Below, piece after piece: positions 12,001 to 17,593 of a stretch of 23,510 nt of DNA. Position numbers and translations under genes: made by a program. Below the pieces are notes generated by a model that was not told the origin of the DNA, did not search any database, and saw only the letters and a list, made by a program, of their open reading frames with translations. The stretch's first letter is position 1. Every line of letters begins with the position of its first letter. Location: positions 1-23,510 of the IMG/VR virus record IMGVR_UViG_3300031857_001431, one strand, 5' to 3'. Origin of the DNA: a virus.

Positions 12001-12962
12001 TGCAATACAAACTGCCAAGGGATCCTCTAGATGTTAATTATGTTTGGGTATATAAGAATGGAATTCGTTTAACTAAAGATGCAGATTATAGACTATCGCG
12101 GTCTTCTATTGTTTATCTAACTGAAGAGTCGTTATCTACAGACACTATTAAAATTGTACAATTTAGTAACGTAATTTATTCAAGTAATAGGGCATTTGAA
12201 ATATTTAAGGATATGTTAAACAACTATCATTATAAGAGATATTCTAGAGATGTTGAAGTTAAATTAGTTAAAGATCTAAATTATTTTGATACATCTATAG
12301 AAGTTTCAAACGCTGATAAATTATCAACTCCAATCTTTAGTAGACGAATTCCTGGAGTTGTTATTATTAATAATGAAAGAATTGAATATTTTGAAAAGAA
12401 TGGAAATATTCTATCTCAATTAAGACGTGGAAGTTTAGGTACAGGAATTGCCGAATTACATCTAACAGGTAGTTTTGTAGTCGATGTTGGTGCAACCGAA
12501 ACTCTTCCTTATACCGAAAATCAAGAGAAAGCCAACTTTATCAGCGACGGTAGCACAATATTGATTGGACCACTAGATTATACTCCTCGCCAATCTACAA
12601 GAAATAATTGGTACAGAGAATCGATACCATCTAATTTTGGTCCTTGCGACGAAATAGAAGTATTTGCGGGCGGTAAGCGCCTACGTAAAAATCCTATAGA
12701 TGCCTATCAAGAAGATAACGGCGCTAGCAGCCCTGGTGCTGATATTATGCAAGAAGCTGAATTTTCAGTTAACGGAACAACTGCATATATTCGATTAACT
12801 GACTCAGTACCTGCAGGAACTCGAATAACAATCATTAGAAAATTAGGAAAAATTTGGTATGAGAAAAGTGAATTTGCAGCCAGTAAAGGCATTACGTTGT
12901 TGTCTAACAACACACCTATTGCTAGTTTCATTGCTGTAAAGACCACTGAGCTGCCCGAATAA
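3..12962 (+). CDS. Giant virion structural protein, 5'-truncated (at least 4,319 aa)
   Basis: The frame is open from the window edge (codons start at base 3) to the TAA at 12960-12962. The first internal ATG, at 282, has no Shine-Dalgarno sequence and coding continues upstream of it, so the true start lies outside the window. Residue number from the edge is base/3. Modules in order: a region typical of giant structural proteins of marine T4-like phages (bases about 700-1300); an aromatic, Pro-rich block (about 2690-3000; NPWEMLGF, KPLWWETEYGPAPYT); CBM5/12-like modules (about 3640-3785 and 4425-4545); a conserved YQGFIREKGT block (about 4738); an FG-GAP-type propeller with CBM-like inserts (5796-7488); two Gly/Tyr-rich repeats (about 8640-8860 and 9735-9960); an EEVKPYRTSIREY block (about 9520); DGST-type repeats (about 10050-12600); and a PGVVIINNERIEYF block (about 12350). 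It is inferred to be a tail or baseplate-periphery component that contacts host glycans. Family placement is from recalled sequence patterns; the exact location in the virion is unknown. Confidence 0.9.
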   Translation, partial: TDDWEFVDFTAVSSSALNYTKGITNSGIENGTITFEVPLNAPDVLYYQSFTDPNRFGRIIITNIEENTKIDVENEILGKATYTSSNNVAFSNGMIVYFIGKVFPEKYSSNTSNNKWVVEGVGEKISLTNVADLIVSTTFSDTAPEILFDNGGFDTQPFDDASAYPGKKDYITINRSSLDSNPWSRYNRWYHRAVLDYAHTLNNSNFDAPETTRAKRPIIEFKPNLQLFNHGSIAKAAVDYVDDFTTDVFSVIEGSTGYIVDGEYLFNGARLLITNDTDTLANNQIYIVNFITHNNVKQISLTRESNVDTQAGDGVLIRRGIKNKGVMYHFNGIDWVQSQLKTATNQEPLFDMFDDNEVSFGDAETYPVSSFVGTPILSYKIGSGPTDIELGFSISYLNIDNVGDIQFNFNIDADSFNYKLDNINYSKEISTGYLKFNNDESFINAWNTLDSNYVQPIIDSVDITESTNEITTTMVDWNLLDDKDIRKILVYLNGVHVRSGFTRTAGTFVFDKQFTVGDTVAIKLFADIDPNTGYYEIPLGLEKNPLNEKIKTFTLGQASDHLATGLELLEDFTGIFPGLNNLRDISGYQTLTRRFLKHSSPSPLSIALLCNKENNIIKSIQYAKKSYTDFKNNFITLAYEIYYDQTANDFVDSILEEISRTQDINRPFAGSDMIGSGAHTTINYTVEDTGIKTFALSEKFDLKSLSSRAVYVYFNNQQLLVNRDYEFNSTFGFVNLMINLTEGDVIQIREYTSTAINFIPPTPTKLGLYKKYTPRKFVDDTYVDPKEVIQGHDGSITIAYGDFRDDVLLELETRIYNNIKQEYNESIINIDNILGGYYGNALYGKPALDKIISSEFLNWISGTNIDYVNNLYFDSENSFTYTYSNMVDPTGTQNLPGYWKGVYSWFYDTYRPHTNPWEMLGFSEKPLWWETEYGPAPYTSNNLILWEDLRDGIIRQGERAGTRDRYKRPSIMSHIPVDGDGKLLSPLDSGLAGNFSLINNQGAFKIGDDAPVEAAWRTSSEWPFAIISALALLKPFEFITDNFNKSFISTNKLGQTINLKTNLFSTFNDFVYENTTDTPVSGLVVYITNYLKSTAASTATLEDIVGNINVKLSNRISGFVDQQQQKYILDSKNPRSTSNSVFIPPENYDIIFNVSSPIFNLSYSGVILEKVNTGWKISGYDNSTPLFYYYQPTDSQSDPLISVGGLSENFLDWTENTFYGNGVICRFKDKFYRCLSSHTSSTEFLESTNGLNIWKQLPSLPLNGAVEAFRRRNFNKLKLKTLSYGTILTSIQQVVDFLLGYQEYLKSVGFIFDGYDRNSSTSFDWYTSAKEFMFWSKHNWAENSLLTLSPSATYIKIKFNIGVVDNILDSFYDYQVLKNDGNPLQPRFINVNRDFQEIVVSTTNTTDGIYFLRMHFVLKEHVVVFDDRTVFNDILYDKPTGYRQERIKSRGFRTVDWDGDYTSPGFLFDNVNIDVWQPFTDYKLGDIVAYKSYNWTSKKTQLGSAEFQDAFWSKLDSTPSKSLVPNFDYKINQFSDYYEVNTDGVGSSQRDLARHAIGYQQREYLQNIAEDEISQFRIYQGFIREKGTANAIVKVFDKLSRTQDDSVVLKEEWAFKIGEFGGTNQIDDFEFEIKKDNLVINPQPILLTYSTNSSVVLDQYLRINSSNFTIAPTPFTTDLNRTSYYDGVTRSAGYVNTNHVDFVVRTIDDIVNLNIADVYENAHIWITFYNNSWTVFRYNQEVALRVESLIKIDSNVELTLSRLHNFKVGDIVGLKYIANLTGFFKITAITNKTITVITTSTNEPEIEDSTSATIGIFTVARKTNYQELDPQQASLLSLSARIWVDANESDKWEVIEKTKQYTTYELSEYGITTPVGTGTSVVYIDNLKQIATGIPGSGYVMIYTTKASGEVIGLKQIVPPPDGFETAVGTSFGKVLAVSPDYKWLAVGSPNASGVKSAYQGELYQYRSYLAGEIVLYQGKLWEAIDNIDLGDGSSINFNSDDWKPATIVNANPAARGDGFTDQGMISLYKYSQGQWEIAYSFVSPRQAAYEEFGSAITIGVSGTTYYMAVSALGSLCDPAVGPNTGKGRIYLYQYNGTEWRHLENTKYLGVYQPSPLAFYPAGSIVWSNDSLWEALYDNTGDGSSLSLESSDWKKLDPISTQCSLPTNIAMDDDGSTLAEGLLSSTQLAELVKEGDQFGFSLTMSRDGRLLVVGAPNSDGQYFANYRGDWNVYQEYKEGDVVKYQNGYHRLTDATTSSITSLGQFPDDGLPWLNVGDSASPSTGKIYIYERNSNDLYSLTQTITADSLSDINDTTNSGIIGSGDQFGFAIDIDASGTTIVTSSPLADINKQNQGAAYVFKRDATQFRLKQKLQSYEYFTNEYFGSSVSISAATERIVIGAKNAGYAVDAYFTDGTTFDRRRTSFSSSRGFPGQVYVYERKDQGYFLVEKLEAELVSGESFGYSIDCTSSVIVVGSPTYQVEGVAVGMVRLFKKSPETNSFNVISQETPLVDVDLLQNIELYDNVNNKKITDLDVVDGFKLKILGVAEQEISYKTIYDPAIYMLGTDDQVVDESQPWFEKNVGKIWWDLSTVKFINYEQDDFSYRIGNWNSQVEGSSIDIYEWVESVLLPSEWSLLADTVEGLVEGISGQPKFADDTVYNTKILYNPNTGLTTGTLYYYWVSSKTLLPANNPNRRISASAIEDFINNPIGSGIPFVGILGTDKFLAYNFPAVIGTDTALINVEYTKNKKQLTPIHREYQLLTSGVADSLPSEYLEKKWIDSLVGSDEAGNAVPDPKLPVKKQQGLSFRPRQSMFVNRDKALKIAIDNINSVLITRPFADTIDFSNLNKFDPIPSEVLNQYDLAVDTYIDLEQVGTVKIRQAEFTANIINGEIDTIDISDAGFGYRTAPYIEIQGDGIGAKAFITLNAQGKVNSITLTSKGKKYTTAIVKIRPFSVLVRNDSTLNGFWSIYAWDQQRKIFYRSKSQGYDTTIYWEFIDWWKLGYSINSRIIKEITNIYQEPTLDLSVGDLIRVKEYGNGGWVILEKTIEGDGNLLGNYNLVGRQNGTIRITDTLYNRLINSLGYDNVGSYDAALYDLQPTKELRIILQAAKENIFVDDLRVEWNNLFFSSVKYAFSEQTYIDWAFKTSFLNAIHNVGDLEQKTNYKNDNLESFQQYIEEVKPYRTSIREYTSRYTKTESSNSAVSDFDLPPAYSVRDGKILPVNQYYNRFSEYPWKSWFDNNGYSIVAIEVANAGADYRTPPTVLITGNGTGATAQAFISNGRVSGIRVITNGSGYTQTPTVSLVGGNGTSINIARAVAVLGDTPVRSFDLTMKFDRTNKIGTYNDFEYSQTFIATGYSSIFDLNYAPTRDKGKITVVKNNQLVITNEYEISLYTSTIDTYELLKGKLKFFTNPNAGDVIVINYEKNTELFNSIDRIRKFYQPTAGMKGNDLGQLMTGVDFGGVQVQGTTFDVTGGWDALPWFTDSWDSVESSNDFYYVADGSTTFVVLPYTPENNQPISIYIKRVGDQRPIRIDDPNYTPSWDSSVATNPNAEMPTFVGDGSTNIIEVHRYLSTNSGDTLIFRKLESDGSVVISDVNLLDTRISGGSLSNINGAYVTAAGLTPEEIVIDGEKFISPDQVPAPEENIPGQVLDSLSIKVFNKTNPGAAPIQNNVIIGDGVRTRFTIGLSIFEATSVMVYVNKVKQEYIGDSTINYTIDFVENEIEFNLAPALGDVIEIIAVGIGGIGLLDYQEFVADGETNLFLTKAAYDQTSIVLVTVDGVAIDVGFVNSSDFIDTKNKTMIQFGLTPAFRQVVKIICFGAVEGADSFNSSFIRINQQTVPYDGSTRTIALDNFVNLEQSSAAASIIVNVNGTYLQGVDTTYIEYDGTNNNISVGVDPAETIGTITSGNVKVYINNVQQQFVIDFTYNGNNNLINIPSSNLELGDIIRVETNVRSKYSIVDGNIILDNSVDLEVNDDIQITWFSQYSTMNIISDEYQGGKLQYKLPRDPLDVNYVWVYKNGIRLTKDADYRLSRSSIVYLTEESLSTDTIKIVQFSNVIYSSNRAFEIFKDMLNNYHYKRYSRDVEVKLVKDLNYFDTSIEVSNADKLSTPIFSRRIPGVVIINNERIEYFEKNGNILSQLRRGSLGTGIAELHLTGSFVVDVGATETLPYTENQEKANFISDGSTILIGPLDYTPRQSTRNNWYRESIPSNFGPCDEIEVFAGGKRLRKNPIDAYQEDNGASSPGADIMQEAEFSVNGTTAYIRLTDSVPAGTRITIIRKLGKIWYEKSEFAASKGITLLSNNTPIASFIAVKTTELPE
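5796..7488 (+). repeat. FG-GAP-type beta-propeller region inside the giant protein
   Basis: Six units begin with FG plus a hydrophobic strand, at bases 5796 (FGKVLAVSP), 6159 (FGSAITIG), 6594 (FGFSLTMS), 6978 (FGFAIDID), 7149 (FGSSVSIS) and 7380 (FGYSIDCT). Most then carry a VGAPN/VGSPN-like segment and close with a G-x-x-Y-x-Y strand (GRIYLYQY, GKIYIYER, GAAYVFKR, GQVYVYER). This is the pattern of FG-GAP repeats, which fold as integrin-alpha-like beta-propeller blades. The number of blades (six seen, possibly a degenerate seventh before 5796) is inferred. Confidence 0.75.
5877..6830 (+). repeat. Three CBM5/12-like modules within and between propeller blades
   Basis: Three segments, at about 5877-6030, 6327-6480 and 6684-6830, match the CBM5/12 (chitin-binding-like) pattern Y-x-x-G-x-x-V-x-Y-x-G-x-x-Y/W-x-A ... 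W. Examples are AGEIVLYQGKLWEAI with a later DDWKPA, and AGSIVWSNDSLWEAL with a later SDWKKL. The first two share a GDGSS ... S-x-DWK segment, suggesting recent duplication. Copy 1 sits within the first blade, copy 2 between the second and third blades, and copy 3 within the third. Related modules occur earlier at about 3640-3785 and 4425-4545. Ligand specificity cannot be told from the sequence. Confidence 0.6.
10491..12620 (+). repeat. C-terminal DGST-type repeats of the giant protein
   Basis: Repeated units of about 60-100 residues start with a (F/Y)-x-x-DG-(S/E/V)-T motif. A V-x-V-Y-V-N-G/K-V-like strand follows, then often a GD-x-I-x-I strand. Unit starts are recognisable at bases 10491 (YVADGSTT), 10668 (FVGDGSTN), about 11019 (IIGDGVRT), 11256 (FVADGETN), 11517 (VPYDGSTR) and 12537 (FISDGSTI). 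More divergent copies lie at about 2040-2260, 10050 and 11976. Such beta-rich repeats are common in phage fibre and tail proteins, where they probably form stacked small beta-domains. The structural reading is inference. Confidence 0.6.
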
Positions 12963-12965
12963 ATA
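12958..12965 (+). promoter_or_regulatory. Candidate T4-type late promoter core (AATAAATA)
   Basis: AATAAATA overlaps the stop codon of the giant gene and differs from the T4 late consensus TATAAATA by one base. If it is used, RNA would begin near 12971. That leaves almost no leader for the ATG at 12973 but a leader of about 26 bases for the in-frame ATG at 12997. In an AT-rich genome one-mismatch matches arise by chance, so confidence is low. Confidence 0.35.
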
Positions 12966-12996
12966 CACTATTATGAATAACCAAGAAGAAACTAAT

Positions 12997-13641
12997 ATGT
13001 CAAATACACCAGAAAAATCAACAGTTCCTGATAAAATGCCAGACGAAGTTGGTGGTTTTCACTTCGAAGGGCATATAAAAATCTTTGATCCGCAAAGCGG
13101 AGAAGTTTTTATTGACAAGCGGAATGCAATTCATTACGAAAACATGAGCGTGGCCATGGTTAATAGCCTCTCAAATCAAGGCCAGGGCACAATTTATCAA
13201 ATGGTATTTGGCAATGGAGGCACAAACGTTGATCCAACAGGACTTATTACCTACTTAACACCTAACACTGTGGGTATTAATACCAGTCTTTACAATCAAA
13301 CATTTAGCAAAGTAGTAGATCAAAATGCTGCCGAAAACGTAGATCCTGTTAGAAATAAAATGGAAATTAGGCATATTAGTGGCGCAACTTATAGCGATGT
13401 AATAATCAGTTGCATCTTAGACTATGGCGAGCCTGACGGACAGGAAGCATTTGATAACAGTCAAGATATGAGTGGTAATTTTGTATTTGACGAGCTAGGA
13501 TTGAAATCTTATAGTCCTAATGGAAATGGAAAACTATTAACACATGTTATCTTTCACCCTGTGCAAAAGTCATTGAACAGACTACTACAGATTGATTATA
13601 CAATTCGAATTCAGAGCTTGACCAGCTTCACAGAGGTATAA
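12997..13641 (+). CDS. Conserved virion structural protein of marine T4-like phages
   Basis: This 214-residue protein has no signal peptide or membrane segment. Its core carries patterns I recognise from a conserved structural protein of marine T4-like phages: a GHIKIFDPQSGEVFIDKRNA stretch, ENMSVAMVNSLSNQG, MVFGNGGT, SGATYSDVIISCILDYGEP, FVFDELGLKS and THVIFHPVQKSLNR. It lies between the giant virion protein and the tail fibres, which fits a tail or baseplate-associated role. The precise role is unknown. An in-frame ATG at 12973 would add eight residues, but it has no Shine-Dalgarno sequence. The ATG at 12997 is preceded by a weak purine tract (AAGAAGAAA), so I prefer it; the choice is uncertain. 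The next gene starts only 3 bases after the stop, so the two are probably co-translated. Confidence 0.8.
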   Translation: MSNTPEKSTVPDKMPDEVGGFHFEGHIKIFDPQSGEVFIDKRNAIHYENMSVAMVNSLSNQGQGTIYQMVFGNGGTNVDPTGLITYLTPNTVGINTSLYNQTFSKVVDQNAAENVDPVRNKMEIRHISGATYSDVIISCILDYGEPDGQEAFDNSQDMSGNFVFDELGLKSYSPNGNGKLLTHVIFHPVQKSLNRLLQIDYTIRIQSLTSFTEV

Positions 13642-13644
13642 CAG

Positions 13645-15717
13645 ATGCCATATATTGTTAATTTTACCGATAAAGATAATAAACTGCCCATAACGGTTTA
13701 TGATAATACTTCAAGTACTGATACCAGTTTAACATTTCCAGGACGAAATGTTACAGGATACGGACAAACGATCGCTGAAAATTTTTTAGCATTGTTAGAA
13801 AATTTTGCCAAAGAATCACAACCAGCAAATCCTGTAGAAGGACAGTTGTGGTATAATACTGCCGATGGGATACTTCAGATATGGGATAGCACTACATGGA
13901 AAGCTGCAAGTAATATTCAGAAAAGCGGAGTTGAGCCAGCTACTGAACAAAGTAAAGTTGGCGAGCTGTGGGTAGATACTACTAACCAACAGTTGTATGT
14001 ATATTCAGGAACACGTTGGATTTTAGTAGGACCTAATTTTTCTACAGGTCTTAGAAGCGGACCTATTGTTGAAGCAGTTATTGATTCTGACAACGTATCT
14101 AAAGTTATTTTAATATTTTACATTGAAGACATTCCGCTTATCATCTTTAGTAAAGACAGCTTTACACCTAAAATATCTATTTCCGGATTTGTCACAATCA
14201 AATCGGGTCTTAATATAACAGAAAATGATGTAGGGCTTGGCGGATTTCCTACAAAAATTTACGGAGCAGCAACGTCTGCAGAATCTTTAGTAGTTGCAGA
14301 CGTTGAAATTCCTGCAAATAAATTTTTAAGATCTGATATTATCAATACTACTGAATACGGAATCAATGTTAGAAATAATCAAGGCATCACATTAGGAGTT
14401 GACGGTACATTTAGTTTGACTACTTCTGAAATAGCTTCTAAAATTTATAATTCTTCTTCTGGTAGTAGTATCGATCTACAGATTAACAAAGATGGTATAC
14501 CGTCTACAGTGCTTCGTGTAATTGGAAACACAGTAGGTGTTAACATACTATCTCCAGAAGAAGCACTCCATGTTGACGGCAACATTAAAACAAACGGTGC
14601 AATAATTCTAACTGATACTACGCCGAGTAGTAATTTTAGTAATGGAACTTTTAGAACAGCAGGCGGCGCAGCAATTAGTAAAAATTTATTAGTAGGTGAC
14701 GGAGTCAAGGTAACTGGCACTAGTGAAGTTGACAATTTACAGCCTTCTACAACTGATTTTTATGACAGCGGAACACCGCTAAAACGTTGGAACACAGTTA
14801 GAACAAAAACACTAATAGCCGAAACAATTGAAGGTGTTCTTACAGGAAATATTGTAGGAAATGCATCTACTGCTACTAACTTGAAATTTGTTACAACTTT
14901 TAAAATGGAAGGAGATGTTACAGCTCCAAATTTACAGTTTGACGGACAAGTAGGCGGAAACACAAAAACTTTTACAACAACTCTTACTTCGGGATTAATT
15001 AGCAGTAAGGATGAGCCATTTCCAAACATATCTATAAAAGCAGACACTGTATTGGTATACAGACCAGGATCGGGTCTTATCAAAGAGACTAGAGATACGT
15101 TTGTTGCCGATCTAGGAGTTCCCATTGGGGGAATTATGCCGTATGCTGGTGCAGAAGCACCTTACGGATATTTGTTATGCGATGGTAGTGAAGTTGAAAG
15201 AACTAAATTCAGTGACTTATTTGATGTGTTAGGAACTACATATAACGGTGCTATTCCTTTAGTTGGAATTGGTACATTTAGAATACCTGACCTAAGAGGC
15301 AGATTTCCTCTAGGTAAAGACAACATGGATAATGCTGGAACTGTTCCTAATTCCTTAGGAGGATATGTTGACGCTGGAGGCGGAAACGTTGATAGGGTTT
15401 CTGGTACAGCACCTGACAACCTAGGCGACGGTGGCGGACAAAGTTCAAATATTTTAACAGTTTCAAATCTACCTGATCATGAACATAATATGAAAGGGTC
15501 TACGGGACAACAATATTACGCCACACGAATTGATACCGCAATTCCAAGCGATACAGGATCGTTATCAGATAAAGGTCCTACAACTGTTGGACAAAGTCAG
15601 TATATTCCAACATCAGGCGGCATTAAAACTGCTGGAACATTAGGTCAAGAATTTAGTGTTATGAATCCGTTTTTAACATTAAATTATATTATTCGATCTG
15701 GTCCACCAGCATTCTAA
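13645..15717 (+). CDS. Tail fibre-like protein with C-terminal tail-collar domain
   Basis: This 690-residue protein starts at ATG 13645, with AGAGG at 13632-13636 overlapping the end of the previous gene. Residues 1-190 are the N-terminal region shared with the next three genes (GRNVTGYGQTIAENF, LLENFAKESQP, GQLWYNT, WVDTTNQQLYVYSGTRW). The middle holds fibre-like modules: a LHVDGNIKTNG segment and a RWNTVRTKTLIAETIEGVLT segment followed by GNIVGNASTATNLK. Residues about 494-555 form a phage tail-collar domain (GGIMPYAGAEAPYGYLLCDG ... FRIPDLRGRFPLG). An LPDHEHN motif follows near residue 609, and the end is NPFLTLNYIIRSGPPAF, as in collar-domain fibre proteins related to T4 gp12. It is likely a trimeric short-tail-fibre or receptor-binding component at the baseplate. 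It is the only one of the four paralogues with a collar domain. Orthology to gp12 itself is not claimed. Confidence 0.87.
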   Translation: MPYIVNFTDKDNKLPITVYDNTSSTDTSLTFPGRNVTGYGQTIAENFLALLENFAKESQPANPVEGQLWYNTADGILQIWDSTTWKAASNIQKSGVEPATEQSKVGELWVDTTNQQLYVYSGTRWILVGPNFSTGLRSGPIVEAVIDSDNVSKVILIFYIEDIPLIIFSKDSFTPKISISGFVTIKSGLNITENDVGLGGFPTKIYGAATSAESLVVADVEIPANKFLRSDIINTTEYGINVRNNQGITLGVDGTFSLTTSEIASKIYNSSSGSSIDLQINKDGIPSTVLRVIGNTVGVNILSPEEALHVDGNIKTNGAIILTDTTPSSNFSNGTFRTAGGAAISKNLLVGDGVKVTGTSEVDNLQPSTTDFYDSGTPLKRWNTVRTKTLIAETIEGVLTGNIVGNASTATNLKFVTTFKMEGDVTAPNLQFDGQVGGNTKTFTTTLTSGLISSKDEPFPNISIKADTVLVYRPGSGLIKETRDTFVADLGVPIGGIMPYAGAEAPYGYLLCDGSEVERTKFSDLFDVLGTTYNGAIPLVGIGTFRIPDLRGRFPLGKDNMDNAGTVPNSLGGYVDAGGGNVDRVSGTAPDNLGDGGGQSSNILTVSNLPDHEHNMKGSTGQQYYATRIDTAIPSDTGSLSDKGPTTVGQSQYIPTSGGIKTAGTLGQEFSVMNPFLTLNYIIRSGPPAF

Positions 15718-15728
15718 GGTAAACACAA

Positions 15729-17567
15729 ATGGCATATACACTTAATAAAACTGATGGAACAATATTAGCTACCGTTGCAGACGGCCAAGTTGATGAGCTA
15801 TCAACAGATATTACACTTATTGGAAAAAATTATAGCGGCTTTGGCGAATCTATAAACGAAAATTTTATTAAAATTTTAGAAAATTTTTCTAGTACATCGC
15901 AACCATCTAGTCCTATTAGAGGACAAATTTGGTTTGATGCTAACGAATCAAAATTAAAAGTTTATAACGGAACAGGGTTTGTACCAGTAAGCTCTGCAAC
16001 AATATCCAGTCAACAACCTATTAATTTAGGTGTAGGCGACTTATGGTTTAATGATACTGATAAACAATTATATTTCTTTGATGGTACTAACACTATTTTG
16101 CTTGGCCCTGATTATTCTGTTAGTCAAGGGGTTAGCGGATTACGTGTGGCAAATATATTAGACTCGTTGAATCAAAGTCGAGTAATTACCTACTTGTATA
16201 CCAACGGAGTTCTAATAGGTATATTCTCAAAAGATGCATTTACTCCAAAACTTCCAATAGATGGATTTAGCGGTAGTATTATTCCTGGATTTAATGCAAG
16301 TACATTAGCTGGCCTAAAGTTTAATGTGACTGCAACTAACAGTGAAAAGTTAGGAGGACAACTTGCTAGCTTATATGTTCGAAATGACACGTCAAACATT
16401 ATTAACGGACAGATTATTGTTTCTTCAAATTTAGGTTTGATTATAGGTGATGCCAACCAAGGACAATTCCAAGTACAAGATGGTAATTTAATTATTGCTA
16501 ATATTGCATCTAACAAGCAGATGGTTTTTAACGTTCGTCGAGATGTTATTGCTGAAGAAGCAATTGCAATTAGTGCCGATACCAGAACAGTTAATATATA
16601 TGACGGATATCTTACAAGTGAAGTAGACATTGGTGGAAACTTAACGATTCAAGGCAATCTTACAGTGAACGGCGATGTTGTCACAGTTAACACTAGTGTA
16701 ATGACTGTTGAAGATAAAAATATTGTACTGGCAAAACAGACAGGAGTAACTCCCTTTGATGCTAATGCCGCCGGTGGTGGCCTAGTTTTACAAGGGGCAT
16801 CTAGCCATGTGTTTTTATGGCACGATGTTGGACAGACAGCACAGGCTTCTAGTTCAGAAGCTATTTCGGGTGGTTATAATGATGCTATTCCAGCACTGGC
16901 TAGTCAAGCGTGGACAAGCTCTGATCACATTAATTTAGCTTCAGGAAAAGAATTTAAGATTGACGGAGTAACAGTTTTGTCAGGAACTTCGTTAGGAGCT
17001 GGCATTACCAGTATTCCAGGCGTTACTAGTTTCGGTACACAAACTCAGCTAACAGTTGATAGTTTATATTTTAATGATGCTGCAATCGAAGTTACAGCAT
17101 CTAATACTGATCTAACACTAACAATTAACGGCACAGGCGGCCTAAATTTAGGAAGTAAGCGGATTAAAAGTGTTGCTGATCCTACTACAAGTACAGATGC
17201 AGCAACTAAAAATTACGTTGATAATACTGTTAGATCTAGAAATCTTGTGCTTAGTATGGATATATCAGACGGAATTTCTAATGCAGGTATTGCCGCATTA
17301 TTGGAGCAAATAGCACCAGTAGTCGAATATAACAACGGTACAATAGCTAGAGTTTTATGTTCGTTCTTGGTTAACGGTACCACTAACTTAGATATTAATC
17401 CGTTGCTGTCAACATCATCGACGGAATTTGTTACACCAACAGGAACAGCGTTTGGATTGAATAACATTAGTTTCACACCAGCAACCATTGCAGCACCTGG
17501 ATTAGCAGTGTCTAGAACAGTTAAAACTTTTCAGATTATAACGGGCGCATGGATATTTGTATCTTAA
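15729..17567 (+). CDS. Tail fibre-like protein, paralogue 2
   Basis: This 612-residue protein starts at ATG 15729, with AAGG (15716-15719) overlapping the upstream stop codon. The first 190 or so residues are homologous to the neighbouring fibres (GKNYSGFGESINENF, GQIWFDA, GDLWFNDTDKQLYFFDGTN, FSKDAFTPKLPIDGF). Residues about 303-440 form a module seen in marine T4-like phage fibres (NLTIQGNLTVNGDVV, TVEDKNIVLAKQTG, GGGLVLQGASSHVFLWHD, AWTSSDHINLASGKEFKIDG). Residues about 470-497 carry the common fibre motif SVADPTTSTDAATKNYVD, often found just before a tip domain. The last 110 or so residues (from NLVLSMDISDG to the end) form a distinct C-terminal domain that I cannot assign. It is probably a virion fibre; the receptor is unknown. 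Confidence 0.85.
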   Translation: MAYTLNKTDGTILATVADGQVDELSTDITLIGKNYSGFGESINENFIKILENFSSTSQPSSPIRGQIWFDANESKLKVYNGTGFVPVSSATISSQQPINLGVGDLWFNDTDKQLYFFDGTNTILLGPDYSVSQGVSGLRVANILDSLNQSRVITYLYTNGVLIGIFSKDAFTPKLPIDGFSGSIIPGFNASTLAGLKFNVTATNSEKLGGQLASLYVRNDTSNIINGQIIVSSNLGLIIGDANQGQFQVQDGNLIIANIASNKQMVFNVRRDVIAEEAIAISADTRTVNIYDGYLTSEVDIGGNLTIQGNLTVNGDVVTVNTSVMTVEDKNIVLAKQTGVTPFDANAAGGGLVLQGASSHVFLWHDVGQTAQASSSEAISGGYNDAIPALASQAWTSSDHINLASGKEFKIDGVTVLSGTSLGAGITSIPGVTSFGTQTQLTVDSLYFNDAAIEVTASNTDLTLTINGTGGLNLGSKRIKSVADPTTSTDAATKNYVDNTVRSRNLVLSMDISDGISNAGIAALLEQIAPVVEYNNGTIARVLCSFLVNGTTNLDINPLLSTSSTEFVTPTGTAFGLNNISFTPATIAAPGLAVSRTVKTFQIITGAWIFVS

Positions 17568-17593
17568 TAGTTAAATATGTAGGGGAGCGATAA

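Noticed and set aside
14445-15419. Open frames on the - strand under the collar-domain fibre gene (and others on the - strand across the window)
   Set aside because: They lie wholly inside well-supported + strand genes, have no ribosome binding sites or recognisable domains, and their composition is that of reverse-complement shadows.
17570-17577. GTTAAATA as a late promoter before the gene at 17594
   Set aside because: It matches less well. A start six bases downstream (about 17583) would fall within the ribosome binding site AGGGGAG (17581-17587), so usefulness is doubtful. A short AT-only inverted repeat here (17553-17559 with 17572-17578) is too weak to call a terminator.
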